A stretch of 64,000 nt of DNA from Clostridiales bacterium (GTDB taxonomy: Bacteria; Bacillota; Clostridia; Oscillospirales; CAG-272), in the NCBI GenBank assembly GCA_012514145.1, contig JAAZAV010000010.1, forward strand, positions 60,988 to 124,987, in the 5' to 3' direction. Below are positions 1 to 8,486 of this stretch, in pieces. Made by a program: the position numbers and the translations under genes. The notes beneath the pieces were generated by a model. It worked only from the letters and a program-made list of their open reading frames with translations, did no database searches and was not told where the DNA came from. Each line of letters starts with the position of its first letter. Position 1 is the first letter of the stretch.

Positions 1-289
1 CCTCATACTGGATGAGAGCGATGTAGGAAGTACGATTGGGATCGTATTCAATACCCAGAACCTTGGCTGCAGCCTCGGTGCCGCGCTTGAAGTCGATGAT
101 ACGGTATCTTTTCTTGCTTCCGCCGCCGCGATGACGAACGGTGATGCGGCCTTTGTTGTTGCGTCCCGCGTTCTTCTTGAGCGTATAGGTAAGGCTCTTC
201 TCGGGAGTCTTCTTGGTGACCTCATCGAAAGAAGCCAGTGCCATGCCGCGTCTGCCCGCAGTCGTCGGCTTATACTTCTTAACTGCCAT
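1..289 (-). CDS. rplB: 50S ribosomal protein L2 (partial, 5' part only)
   Basis: L2 is a primary 23S rRNA-binding protein near the peptidyl-transferase centre. Only the first 96 residues are present; the frame runs off the left edge of the window. The N-terminus reads [16 protein letters not shown] and later [18 protein letters not shown], both typical of bacterial L2. The ATG is preceded by GGAGG at a spacing of ten bases. The gene starts 17 bp after the rplW stop and is the fifth gene of an S10-L3-L4-L23-L2 run, the usual bacterial order, so it is co-transcribed with its neighbours. Confidence 0.97.
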   Translation of the reverse strand, partial: MAVKKYKPTTAGRRGMALASFDEVTKKTPEKSLTYTLKKNAGRNNKGRITVRHRGGGSKKRYRIIDFKRGTEAAAKVLGIEYDPNRTSYIALIQYE

Positions 290-306
290 TTTCTACTCGC
301 CTCCGC

Positions 307-600
307 TCAGTTCATGCCATCGAAGAACTCGATGGTCTTGGAATCGGGCTTCAGAGTGACAATAGCCTTCTTCCATGCCTTTGTGTAGCCGGAGGTATAA
401 CCTCTTCTCTTCGGCTTGCGCTTCATGCTGATAGTGTTTACATCTGCTACCCGGACCTTGAACAGTTCCTCAATGGCAGCAGCGATCTCCGGCTTGGTGC
501 AGCCCGGAAGAACCTCGAACACATATCTCTTGTCGTCAATGGCAGCCATTGACCGCTCGGTGATTATCGGACGGATTATGATATCCTGAGCTCTTTTCAT
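307..600 (-). CDS. rplW: 50S ribosomal protein L23
   Basis: L23 binds 23S rRNA at the exit of the polypeptide tunnel and is a docking site for trigger factor and SRP. The 97-residue product has the normal length and the family signature IIRPIITERSM near the N-terminus, followed by the basic loop KRKPKRRGY. Its start codon overlaps the rplD stop codon by one base, which implies translational coupling inside the S10 operon. Confidence 0.97.
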   Translation of the reverse strand: MKRAQDIIIRPIITERSMAAIDDKRYVFEVLPGCTKPEIAAAIEELFKVRVADVNTISMKRKPKRRGYTSGYTKAWKKAIVTLKPDSKTIEFFDGMN

Positions 601-1223
601 TATGCATATACCTCCTGGAGTTTTTCCGCAGAAGCCTTCGCCATAATGAACGTATCGCAGTTCAGAATGTCGTACACGCTGATGGTGTTGACCTGAGCGG
701 TCTTGACGCCGGGAATGTTGGCGAAGGAGCGGATGACCTTGTCGTCAACGCTGTCAAGAAGGACGAGAGCCTTCTTCTTTGCGCCTACCGCCTTGAGCAT
801 GTCGACCATTGTCTTCGTCTTGTACTCGGCTGCCGTTATGGCGTCGATAACAATGATGTCGTTGCCTTCCGCCTTGGAAGACAGCGCGCTCCGTATAGCT
901 ATTTTCTTTACTTTCTTGTTCATCGAGACCCTGTAGGTTCTCGGCTTCGGTCCGAATGCCACGCCGCCGTGGGTCCACTGGGGAGAACGGGTCGAACCCT
1001 GCCTTGCGCGTCCGGTACCCTTCTGTCTCCAGGGCTTTCTGCCGCCGCCCGAAACCTCGGCGCGGGTGAGAGTTGAATGGGTGCCCTGGCGCTGGTTGAG
1101 GAGATATCCTCTTACCGCGGCATGGAGAACAGCGGCGTTGATTTCCGCTCCGAATACCGCGTCGCTCAGTTCGATGCTGCCGACCTCTTTGCCGGCCATA
1201 TCGACTATCTTAAAGTTAGGCAT
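600..1223 (-). CDS. rplD: 50S ribosomal protein L4
   Basis: L4 lines the exit tunnel; in E. coli it is also the autogenous repressor of the S10 operon. The 207-residue product has the L4 core with GRKPWRQKGTGRARQGS, the conserved tunnel loop, at about residues 60-77. The gene lies 18 bp after rplC and overlaps rplW by one base. Whether it also acts as a feedback repressor here cannot be read from the protein, but the long leader upstream of rpsJ leaves the possibility open. Confidence 0.97.
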   Translation of the reverse strand: MPNFKIVDMAGKEVGSIELSDAVFGAEINAAVLHAAVRGYLLNQRQGTHSTLTRAEVSGGGRKPWRQKGTGRARQGSTRSPQWTHGGVAFGPKPRTYRVSMNKKVKKIAIRSALSSKAEGNDIIVIDAITAAEYKTKTMVDMLKAVGAKKKALVLLDSVDDKVIRSFANIPGVKTAQVNTISVYDILNCDTFIMAKASAEKLQEVYA

Positions 1224-1241
1224 CGTTTATCCTCCTTCCGT

Positions 1242-1874
1242 TTACGCTTTAACGGTGTTGCGGACGAATACGATACCGCCCTTGGCTCCCGGAATGGCGC
1301 CCTTGATAGCGATGAGGTTCTTATCCGCGTCGATCTTTACGATCTCGAGATTCTGCACCGTGACCTTTACGTTGCCGTACTGACCGGGCATCTTCTTGTT
1401 CTTATAAACTCTTGACGGGTCGGAGTTTGCCGCCATAGCGCCGACATGTCTGTGAACCGGGCCGGTACCGTGGGACATCTTCAGGATTGCCGCGCCCCAT
1501 CTTTTGATTACGCCGGAGTAGCCGTGACCCTTGGATATGCCGGTAACGTCGACCTTTTCGCCTGCGGCAAAGATGTCACACGCGACGGTATCGCCGGTAT
1601 TAAAGCCGGAAATATCCTCAAGACGGAACTCCTTAAGATGGCGCTTCGGCGCGAGACCGTACTTCTTAAACGCGCCCATATCGGGCTTGTTGACCTTGCG
1701 CTCCTCAATGTCCATAAAACCTAACTGAATTGCCTCGTAACCGTCGGTCTCCACCGTCTTCTTGGCGGTGACGGTGCAGGGACCGGCTTCTACGACGGTT
1801 ACGGGAATCATATTCCCGGCTTCGTCGAAGACCTGCGTCATGCCGATCTTCTTGCCGATGATTGCTTTCTTCAT
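1242..1874 (-). CDS. rplC: 50S ribosomal protein L3
   Basis: L3 is an early-assembly 23S rRNA-binding protein close to the peptidyl-transferase centre. The 210-residue product starts [20 protein letters not shown] and carries the L3 signature around [12 protein letters not shown], followed by a [11 protein letters not shown] segment. A GGAGG-type ribosome binding site precedes the start. The gap of about 97 bp to rpsJ is longer than the other gaps of the operon but shows no convincing promoter or terminator. Confidence 0.97.
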   Translation of the reverse strand: MKKAIIGKKIGMTQVFDEAGNMIPVTVVEAGPCTVTAKKTVETDGYEAIQLGFMDIEERKVNKPDMGAFKKYGLAPKRHLKEFRLEDISGFNTGDTVACDIFAAGEKVDVTGISKGHGYSGVIKRWGAAILKMSHGTGPVHRHVGAMAANSDPSRVYKNKKMPGQYGNVKVTVQNLEIVKIDADKNLIAIKGAIPGAKGGIVFVRNTVKA

Positions 1875-1971
1875 TTGGATTTGTTCCTCCGTAAGTTATT
1901 GGTTGACGCTCATTTCGCGCCAACATGACTGTGGAAAATGCGCTTCGGGGTTTCCTGCGGAAGTGTTAAAA

Positions 1972-2283
1972 TCAAAGCTTTACTTCGATCTCAACGCCCG
2001 CGGGAAGCTCGAGAGTCTTCAGCGCGTCCACAGCCTTCTGATTCGGCTTGGCCACGTCGATGATTCTCTTGTGGGTTTTGAGCTCAAACTGCTCGCGGCT
2101 GTCCTTGTATTTGTGAACAGCGCGGAGTATGGTGATGATCTCCTTCTCGGTGGGAAGCGGAATCGGTCCGGATACCGTTACGCCGTTGCGCTGCATGATA
2201 TCGACGATCTTCGCCGCTGCCGTATCGACAAGCGTGTGATCATAACTCTTGAGCCTGATCCTGAGCTTTTCGTTGACTGCCAT
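1972..2283 (-). CDS. rpsJ: 30S ribosomal protein S10 (NusE)
   Basis: S10 is a small-subunit head protein that also acts as the antitermination factor NusE. The product is 103 residues, the family length, beginning [16 protein letters not shown] and containing the signature GPIPLPTEK. The reading frame stays open upstream, but the ATG chosen here has GGAGGC seven bases before it and gives the conserved N-terminus, so upstream starts are rejected. It is the first gene of the S10 operon and is preceded by a leader of about 370 nt. Confidence 0.97.
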   Translation of the reverse strand: MAVNEKLRIRLKSYDHTLVDTAAAKIVDIMQRNGVTVSGPIPLPTEKEIITILRAVHKYKDSREQFELKTHKRIIDVAKPNQKAVDALKTLELPAGVEIEVKL

Positions 2284-2656
2284 TGGATTGCCTCCTGATA
2301 TTATAATGTAGGGGGCACTGAAATAAGCCTGACACTGTGCCGGGTGTTTCCCGAACACCCCCGAAAAAAACGCCGCTCGTGCCGCTCTTTATTACAAAGG
2401 ATGCTGTTGGGTCCGCATCCCGTCTTCCGAGCGCCCGACCGGTCTTTTCCTGCATATAAGGTGCGCCTCATATGCATATATGTCAGCTTATCCGCCCGCC
2501 CGATTTCGGTTGAACCCCGTCCCGCCGAAGTCTGCCGCGTTCAACTCCTCGCGGGCCGCTTCACCGTGCCGGGTGTTTCATACCTTCGGACATACTCCAC
2601 GAAAATTCCCCCGCCCCGGGATGGCGGGCAACCTTTCGCTTCTTCGCACATCAAAC
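2284..2656 (-). promoter_or_regulatory. Long S10-operon leader with a repeated 14-mer
   Basis: This gene-free stretch is the inferred 5' UTR of the S10 operon, running from the promoter at 2663-2691 to the rpsJ ribosome binding site. The transcript sense contains GAAACACCCGGCAC twice (2337-2350 and 2566-2579). The copy nearer rpsJ lies inside a perfect 7-bp hairpin (2342-2360, 5-nt loop). A second hairpin of 6 bp spans 2399-2420, and seven U residues in the transcript (2364-2370) lie between the two. Long structured leaders are known on S10 operons of other bacteria, where L4 or attenuation controls them; the mechanism here is inferred. Confidence 0.55.
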
Positions 2657-2662
2657 GGCGAT

Positions 2663-2691
2663 ATTATACGTGTTTACAGATAAAAATGCAA
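2663..2691 (-). promoter_or_regulatory. Sigma-A promoter of the S10 operon
   Basis: On the minus strand TTGCAT and TATAAT are separated by exactly 17 bases. It is the best promoter match upstream of rpsJ and would give a leader of about 370 nt. Confidence 0.75.
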
Positions 2692-2841
2692 TAGCTGTTT
2701 CCCTGTGTTAACAAAATGTTTACAATATAACCGCTTAATTTTCGTGACTGCGACGGTTTTTCGCTCATTTCTTTGTTGACATTGTATAGTTCTTGCCGGC
2801 ATCAAATCCGCTCGCCATGGAGAATTTCGTTCCATCGAGTA

Positions 2842-2870
2842 TTGACATGCCTTTTGGCTGAGCATATAAT
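2842..2870 (+). promoter_or_regulatory. Consensus sigma-A promoter of the clan-A glycoside hydrolase gene
   Basis: A perfect TTGACA and a perfect TATAAT are separated by 17 bases, about 40 bp upstream of the start codon. It lies back to back with the S10 promoter, about 150 bp away. Confidence 0.85.
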
Positions 2871-2909
2871 ATAGATGAAGAAAACCTTACACGGAGGCTT
2901 GTTTTTATT

Positions 2910-4028
2910 ATGAGCGATATTCTGAAACCCCTGTATTCAAAAACCGGCGGGTTTATGAAGGGCATCTGTCATCCCGCCGGCGAATATGACCTTCTTCGGG
3001 CGGCGGGGTTGGGCTGGGTGCGCCGCGACGTGCCCTACCCCTTCAACGCAGACGGCAGTATAAGCGGCGACCACCAGGCATTTCTCGAATCGACCCGGGA
3101 ATACGCCCGGCAGGGGCTGCGCTCGGTGGTGATTAGTCCCTATCCCCGCGCCTTCATATCCCGCGGCATTGACGTGCGCACCGAGGAGGGACTTGAGAAG
3201 GTGCGCGAAGTCTGTGAATTTCTGGCATCTGAGTATCGGGGGCTGGGTGTCTGCTGGCAGGCGACAAACGAGATGTTCGTGGTACACTTCCGGGCGCCGC
3301 TCACCATACCCGAGAGCATGGAGTTCCTTATCGCGTCGCTGCAGGGGTTGCGCAGGGGCGACCCCGACTGCGCCCTTGGTCACAACACTGTCAGCACGTC
3401 CGAGGGCTGGGATGACCTCTGCCGCGAGATCGACGCCCGCACCGACTGCGACTATCTGGGCTTCGATCTTTACAACGGCACCTGGAGCGACGGCGGCACC
3501 GATACCTACATCGAGCGCATCAACGAGCTGTACAGATTCCACGGCAGGCCGCTGATACTCATGGAGTTCGGTTTCGCAAGCCTGGGCGGGAACGCATCTC
3601 CCGACCGCCGCGAGGCTATGGATTATCTGCGCGGTCTGGGCTTTGACGGCATGGAGGATGTAACAGCCCGCACCGACGAGTTTATCGCAACCCTCCCGCC
3701 GCCGCTTCGCCACACCGCCGAGACCTGTGCGAAGGACGACCTGATCCCCGCTATTTACGGCATGATACCGCATCTTACAAAGCTCTGGTACTCCAAGATG
3801 GTATTCCCCCACACCGAGAAAGGTCAGGCGGAATTCTACGCCGAACTGCTGCCGAAGCTGATGGCGTCACCCTATCTGGGCGGCGCGGTGGCCTACTGCT
3901 GGCGGGACAGTCACCGCTGCTTCACCTGCGGAGCCTCCGACTGCCCCTGTGAGACCGCCTGGGGCATAACTCGCACCGACGGCAGTCTCAAGCCCGCTTA
4001 CCACACCATAAGCGGCATATTCGCATAA
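2910..4028 (+). CDS. Cytoplasmic clan-A glycoside hydrolase (GH5-like TIM barrel)
   Basis: This 372-residue protein looks like a retaining glycosidase with a (beta/alpha)8 barrel. The likely acid/base glutamate lies in CWQATNEMF (about residue 116) and the likely nucleophile in LILMEFGFAS (about residue 219), the strand-4 and strand-7 arrangement of clan GH-A. It has no signal peptide or membrane segment, so it should act on imported oligosaccharides in the cytoplasm. A cysteine cluster, CFTCGASDCPCE, sits near the C-terminus and could bind a metal; that is unusual for the clan. GGAGG lies 12 bases before the ATG. The exact GH family and substrate cannot be named from sequence alone. It precedes an orphan solute-binding protein gene, which has its own promoter. 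Confidence 0.7.
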   Translation: MSDILKPLYSKTGGFMKGICHPAGEYDLLRAAGLGWVRRDVPYPFNADGSISGDHQAFLESTREYARQGLRSVVISPYPRAFISRGIDVRTEEGLEKVREVCEFLASEYRGLGVCWQATNEMFVVHFRAPLTIPESMEFLIASLQGLRRGDPDCALGHNTVSTSEGWDDLCREIDARTDCDYLGFDLYNGTWSDGGTDTYIERINELYRFHGRPLILMEFGFASLGGNASPDRREAMDYLRGLGFDGMEDVTARTDEFIATLPPPLRHTAETCAKDDLIPAIYGMIPHLTKLWYSKMVFPHTEKGQAEFYAELLPKLMASPYLGGAVAYCWRDSHRCFTCGASDCPCETAWGITRTDGSLKPAYHTISGIFA

Positions 4029-4105
4029 CCCCCGCCGGTGTCGGCAGACTGTGTATTCGCATTTTGTTCACATTGACGCATTCTTGCATCTTTATAGATT
4101 GACAA

Positions 4106-4134
4106 TTGAAATTCTCTTCGTAATGTGTTAATAT
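4106..4134 (+). promoter_or_regulatory. Probable sigma-A promoter of the first solute-binding protein gene
   Basis: TTGAAA and TAATAT are separated by 17 bases. A competing TTGACA lies at 4099-4104 but has only a poor -10 partner. The expected start site falls near an AT-rich imperfect dyad, GGTA...TACC, at 4141-4160. Confidence 0.55.
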
Positions 4135-4183
4135 AAATACGGTACCATATAATATATACCATACAATATAAGGAGAAAACTTC

Positions 4184-5609
4184 ATGAAAACACGTACGCT
4201 TACTCTGTTTCTGACGGCTCTTCTTTTACTCTTACCCCCTGTTATCGGCATGCGGCGGCTCGTCCTCGGGCAGTGATGATCAGACTGCCGCTGCGGAAAC
4301 TGAACCGGTCGAGACCGAACGCCAGTCGGTTCTCCCCGCGACAGACTGGAACGGCAGAAAGTTCTGTCTCTGTCTCTCTTATGAGGACTGTTACAAAGCA
4401 TACTGGTCTCCAGAGCTTGACGGCGAGGTGGTCAACGATGAGAAGTACTACATGTGCCAGAACATCACCGACAAGTACAACTTTGAGCTGACCTTCGACA
4501 ACGGCGGCGGAAATTCCACCGGCGGCGGACAGGTTATTTTCCGCGAATATCTGACCAGCCTTATTCTCTCGGGCGACGCCACAAAGGACGTGTACGGTCA
4601 CGTTCAGCATACCGGCATGCCCGCCATGATCAACGAGGGTTATTTCATGGACTGGTCGCTGGTTGAACATATCGACTTCTCCCAGCCCTGGTGGAACGAG
4701 ATAATGATCGACTCCATCAACTTCGGCACCAAGATTTATACCTGTATGGGCACCTGGACACAAGCCTCCTATCAGGCGGTCGAGATGATTATGTTCAACA
4801 AAACCCTTTGCAACGACCTCGGCATTGAACCGCCTTATCAGTATGTCAAGGACTATACCTGGGTTGCAGATAAGTTCATCAAGATTATTGCCGACTCCAC
4901 CGCCGACCTGAACGGCGACAGCGTTATGGATTACGACAACGACCGCTACGGCTTTGCCGGCTGGCAGTATGAGCAGATCCCCGCGCTCTACATGGGCTTC
5001 GGCGGCAAGGTTCTCGACAAGGACCCGACAACCAAGGAGCCGATTCTGGTCGTCGAGTCTGAGCGCACAAACACAGTGCTCGAGACCATGAAGAGCATAT
5101 TTGAGATGGACGGCTCCTTTTACCACGGCACTACCTACGCTCTTGAGGACAATATGTTCTCCGGCGGTCGTCTTATGTTCAATGACGCTTTTATTTCACA
5201 ACTCGGCGGCTACAGAGACATGGAGGACGACTTCGGCTTCGTTCCATATCCCATGCTTGATGAGCAGCAGGATAACTACTCATCCCGTATAGGCAACACA
5301 GCCACCGTGTTCTATCTGCCGGTCACCAATGTTACCACCGATTTCACCGGCTTTGTTATCTCCGCCTTCAATGAGGAGGCATACTACACAGTTTATCCGG
5401 CATACATCGATACCGTTCTTACCGTAAAGCAGACCCGCGATACCGAGTCTGAGGAGATGATCCCCTACATCCGCTCCACCGCCACCGCACTCGATTCGGC
5501 TCTCGGCTTCAGCCCCATGTCGGCGATGCAGCAGGGTGCTTCCTACATAGCGGCCAACCTCACCGCCTGGGAAACCAAGCTTGAGGAACTGGCAGAGACT
5601 TATGCGTAA
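4184..5609 (+). CDS. Orphan extracellular solute-binding lipoprotein A, frameshifted in the signal peptide
   Basis: This is a family-1 sugar-type substrate-binding protein of an ABC importer, to be anchored outside the membrane as a lipoprotein. The start codon at 4184 has AAGGAG upstream. The reading frame closes after about 30 codons because of an extra C in a run of five (4235-4239). With one C removed it reads through LLSACGGSSSG, a proper lipobox, into the long downstream frame (open from before 4428 to 5609), giving about 474 residues. The mature part has the paralogue hallmarks: a DLNGDSVMD calcium-loop-like motif, a SEEM segment near the end and an aromatic-rich core. As given, the intact protein would not be made; a sequencing or assembly error in a homopolymer and a true mutation are equally possible. 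No permease or ATPase genes flank it. Confidence 0.75.
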
Positions 5610-5732
5610 TCACATAGCCGTGTTCATGATTCCGTCTATTTGTTTTTAGCGGAAATGACTGACACGCTGTGTTTTTCGGAAAATCGCGAGAGTCTTTGTC
5701 AATCGTAAATTAAAACTTAAAGTACATACAAT

Positions 5733-5772
5733 AAAGCCGGGCTGCCCAAAAAGGACAGCCCGGTGTTCTTTA
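5733..5772 (+). terminator. Rho-independent terminator between convergent genes
   Basis: An 8-bp GC stem (CCGGGCTG/CAGCCCGG, 5737-5763) is followed by TGTTCTTT. It lies between two convergent solute-binding protein genes and could serve the plus-strand gene well and the minus-strand gene less well. Confidence 0.75.
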
Positions 5773-5820
5773 TGACAGTCTGATGTTGAAGCTAAACATT
5801 TCCTTTATGGTGACAAACAA

Positions 5821-7293
5821 TCAGCCGAGGGATGCGAAGGCGTCTACCGTCTTCTTTATCTCGTTGTCCATGGTGTTCTGAACGCCTGCTATTTTGGATG
5901 CAAGGTCGCGGTCGTTGCTCTGGAACATCTGCAGGAATATGCCGTCGCGGAGCTGGTTGCACCAATATGTGTCTCCCAGGTCATATACGCGGTTGTTGTA
6001 GATGATGTCCATCATCTCCTCCGACTCGGCGTCGCGGGTGTTCTTGCCCTTCAGCGCGATTTCGTAGTAGGCGGGGATGGTGGTCTTCCAGGATTCGCAG
6101 GAGAGCGCTTCGAGCATATAGGCGGTAAGGTCGAGATCGTCGTTTATAACGGTAACCATGGGCAGGTCTCCGCCCTCGACGCGGCTGCGGCAGCCATCCT
6201 GCGCCTCGTCCCACATCGGGTAGGGCAGAATCGAGAAATCGGCATCCATGTTGCGCAGACGCTTGACGTTGTTGAATGTTGAGTCAAGGAAAAGTCCCTG
6301 ACCGGCTATGAATTTATTTTCGTTGTCGGTGGAGGTGTTGTTCGTACCCTTATCGGCGTTCCAGGTTCCGTTGTCGTAGGTTATTATAAATATCTTCTCG
6401 ATCACGTTAAAGAACTGTTCGTCGCCCGACAGGTCGAACACCGGCAGGTCATCGGCGTCTTTTGTCACACTCAGCACGTCGGCCGATATCCAGAAGCAGG
6501 GCAGCACATGCTTTGCCTGGGAGAGCAGTCCGAAGCTGTCGCTGCTGTCCATCTTGCCGTCGCCGTTCAGGTCCGCAAGCGCCGCGACGGCATACTCTGC
6601 ATAGACATCGTATGTCCATTTGTTGTCGAGAACCAGGCTGTATGGCAGTTCAAGTCCCAAATTGTCCCCCATCTGCTTGTTGTAGATAAGCATATGGGTG
6701 TAGTCGTAGGGAATGAGATTGAAGTCACCGTAGGCAAAGTACATGTTTCCGGCAATAGACAGCTGTTCGTTGAGCGTCTGAGACCACCAGGGCATGTCGA
6801 GATCTATATAGGTGAGTTCGCTCCAGGGTACAAGCAGCCCCTCCTGGGCAAAGACAAGCGCCGTGCGGTCGGTTATCAGAACCACATCGAACAGTCCCGA
6901 GTCGCCGGCGAGTATGGCGTTTCGGGTCAGGCCGTCACGGTCGCCGCTGGGCTTGCTGTTCTGTATTATCGAGACATTGAACCGCTCCTCGACACTGCGG
7001 TTGCGGGTAAAAACGGCGTCGTTTAGGACTTCACCGTTGAGGCTTTCGGCGGCAATTATAGGGTTGAGCCAGCTTGAGGCCGTGTCTCTTGTAACAAATA
7101 TAAAATCCTTGCCGCCGAAGTCGCGTTCGGGCAGGCTGTCGGTAAGCTGGTCTGTTGTGGTTTCGGCGGTATCGGATATCTCATTCGCCGCCGCGGTGGT
7201 TGTCTCCGCCGTATCCGCGGAACCCCCGCACGAGACAAGTATACCCGCGGTCAGCATGAGAGCGAGAAGAAGCGCTGTGATTTTTCCTGACAT
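5821..7293 (-). CDS. Orphan extracellular solute-binding lipoprotein B
   Basis: This 490-residue paralogue of the family-1 sugar-binding lipoproteins has a signal peptide ending in ILVSCGGS, which gives an acylated cysteine at about residue 22, followed by a Thr/Ala-rich linker. The mature part contains DLNGDGKMDSSDSFGL, an EF-hand-like DxNxDxxxxxxD loop shared by all six paralogues here, and near the C-terminus TRDAESEEMMDIIYNNRVYD, also shared. The ATG at 7293 is chosen over the one six bases upstream because AGGA is seven bases from it. No transporter permease is adjacent; the next gene in the same direction upstream encodes an amidohydrolase. Such proteins normally deliver oligosaccharides to an ABC permease; the substrate is unknown. 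Confidence 0.88.
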   Translation of the reverse strand: MSGKITALLLALMLTAGILVSCGGSADTAETTTAAANEISDTAETTTDQLTDSLPERDFGGKDFIFVTRDTASSWLNPIIAAESLNGEVLNDAVFTRNRSVEERFNVSIIQNSKPSGDRDGLTRNAILAGDSGLFDVVLITDRTALVFAQEGLLVPWSELTYIDLDMPWWSQTLNEQLSIAGNMYFAYGDFNLIPYDYTHMLIYNKQMGDNLGLELPYSLVLDNKWTYDVYAEYAVAALADLNGDGKMDSSDSFGLLSQAKHVLPCFWISADVLSVTKDADDLPVFDLSGDEQFFNVIEKIFIITYDNGTWNADKGTNNTSTDNENKFIAGQGLFLDSTFNNVKRLRNMDADFSILPYPMWDEAQDGCRSRVEGGDLPMVTVINDDLDLTAYMLEALSCESWKTTIPAYYEIALKGKNTRDAESEEMMDIIYNNRVYDLGDTYWCNQLRDGIFLQMFQSNDRDLASKIAGVQNTMDNEIKKTVDAFASLG

Positions 7294-7331
7294 TGTCATT
7301 TCCTTTCAAAAGCAAGTATATTTTTGTTACG

Positions 7332-7360
7332 AATATAACACAAATCGCGGTTATTGTCAA
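7332..7360 (-). promoter_or_regulatory. Sigma-A promoter of solute-binding protein gene B
   Basis: On the minus strand TTGACA and TATATT are separated by 17 bases, about 40 bp before the start codon. The gene therefore has its own promoter despite following the amidohydrolase gene. Confidence 0.75.
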
Positions 7361-7404
7361 CAGGCAAACGCCGCTGCGGCGTCCGCGCCATAATCCGACA
7401 CGGA

Positions 7405-8277
7405 CTATACCCCCAGAAGCCGGGCGGCGTTTCCGAAAGCGATAGCGTCGAATTCAGCGCGGCTCAATTTGCCGCTGTCGCGCATGTCAATCAATAGATT
7501 TCCTATAAGGCACTCCTGTTCGCGGTGACACAGGTCGGTGCCGTACATGGCACGGTCGGAAAACTCATGCAGGAAAGTTACTGCGTAATCGGAATCGCGT
7601 TTGAGCGCATTATATCCCGAACCGGCTGACAGGTCAAACCACAAATTCGGATAGGTTCTGAGAAGATAAGGGACGCGCCCTTCTTCATCGATCCCATAGG
7701 ACGGATACCCGTGCCTGTCGGCGGGATTCCGCAGCGTGCCGATTTCCGCCCAGAATGCCGGTCCGTGTCCGATGAACAAAAGGTTCGGGTATTTGTCTAA
7801 ACAGTATTCCAGCTGCGGCAGGCCCGGGTCGTCATAGATCCCATAGCCGTAATTCAGCCTGCCTGTTATGTCGAAGAGTAGCGGCATGCCGATTTGTTCG
7901 ACGCATTTCAGCAGATTCTGGAAACGCGGGTCGTTAAGCGGAAGATTGGGCATAACCTCGCCTATCCCCCTGCATCCCTTGTTTTTGTAATACTCAAGCA
8001 GCATGCCGATGGGCGCGTCCGAGGTGTTTGAATATACCCTCGGGTCGATATTGCAGAATGGGATCCACCTGCCATCCGACTTTTCGGCGAGCTCGATTAT
8101 CTCGCCCACCGACTGCGGCATATACTCCTCCGAGCTGACTATCGGCAGCAGTACCGAGCGGTGAATGCCCAGCTCAGTTTCTTTCGCAAGTCTTTCTTCG
8201 GGCGTCAGGAACAGTTCGATTCCTCCCGGAACCGGATAGGTGTATTTGTAAACATGGGCATGGATATCAAAGAACAT
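7405..8277 (-). CDS. Amidohydrolase-2 family metal-dependent hydrolase
   Basis: This 290-residue protein is a TIM-barrel hydrolase or decarboxylase-like enzyme of the amidohydrolase superfamily. The metal-binding HxH motif is at the very start (FFDIHAHVY). Further candidate ligands are the histidine of LLFIGHGPAF at about residue 165 and the aspartate of MYGTDLCHRE near residue 250. The family includes lactonases and decarboxylases of sugar-acid and aromatic pathways, so the substrate is open. An upstream TTG could also start the frame, but the ATG gives the canonical N-terminus; GGGAGG lies four bases before it, a tight spacing. There is no signal peptide. Confidence 0.82.
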   Translation of the reverse strand: MFFDIHAHVYKYTYPVPGGIELFLTPEERLAKETELGIHRSVLLPIVSSEEYMPQSVGEIIELAEKSDGRWIPFCNIDPRVYSNTSDAPIGMLLEYYKNKGCRGIGEVMPNLPLNDPRFQNLLKCVEQIGMPLLFDITGRLNYGYGIYDDPGLPQLEYCLDKYPNLLFIGHGPAFWAEIGTLRNPADRHGYPSYGIDEEGRVPYLLRTYPNLWFDLSAGSGYNALKRDSDYAVTFLHEFSDRAMYGTDLCHREQECLIGNLLIDMRDSGKLSRAEFDAIAFGNAARLLGV

Positions 8278-8362
8278 AAAACCTCCCAAACAATTATTGA
8301 TCTTCGGTTCGGCGGCATTCGGACAGGGTCATATTGCAGCGGCGGGGTTACAGTACAGCTAT

Positions 8363-8391
8363 ATTATATAGGAAAGAAACGGAAATAACAA
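8363..8391 (-). promoter_or_regulatory. Sigma-A promoter of the amidohydrolase gene
   Basis: On the minus strand TTGTTA and a perfect TATAAT are separated by 17 bases. Confidence 0.7.
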
Positions 8392-8486
8392 CGGGGTTTC
8401 GGGCGGTTGCGTGACTTTGGTGCGCATTGAAGGCAAAGCCGCCGGTTCATGGACGGACCGCTGACTGCCTGTCACAGCATTCTGCA

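Noticed and set aside
2344..2694. 116-codon plus-strand open frame in the S10 leader region
   Set aside because: It has no ribosome binding site, its composition is low-quality and rich in Pro/Arg, and it lies antisense to the S10 leader and promoter.
4184..4440. Programmed frameshifting as explanation for the split binding protein A gene
   Set aside because: There is no slippery heptamer or stimulatory hairpin at the C-run, and a shift inside a signal peptide is not a known regulatory design.
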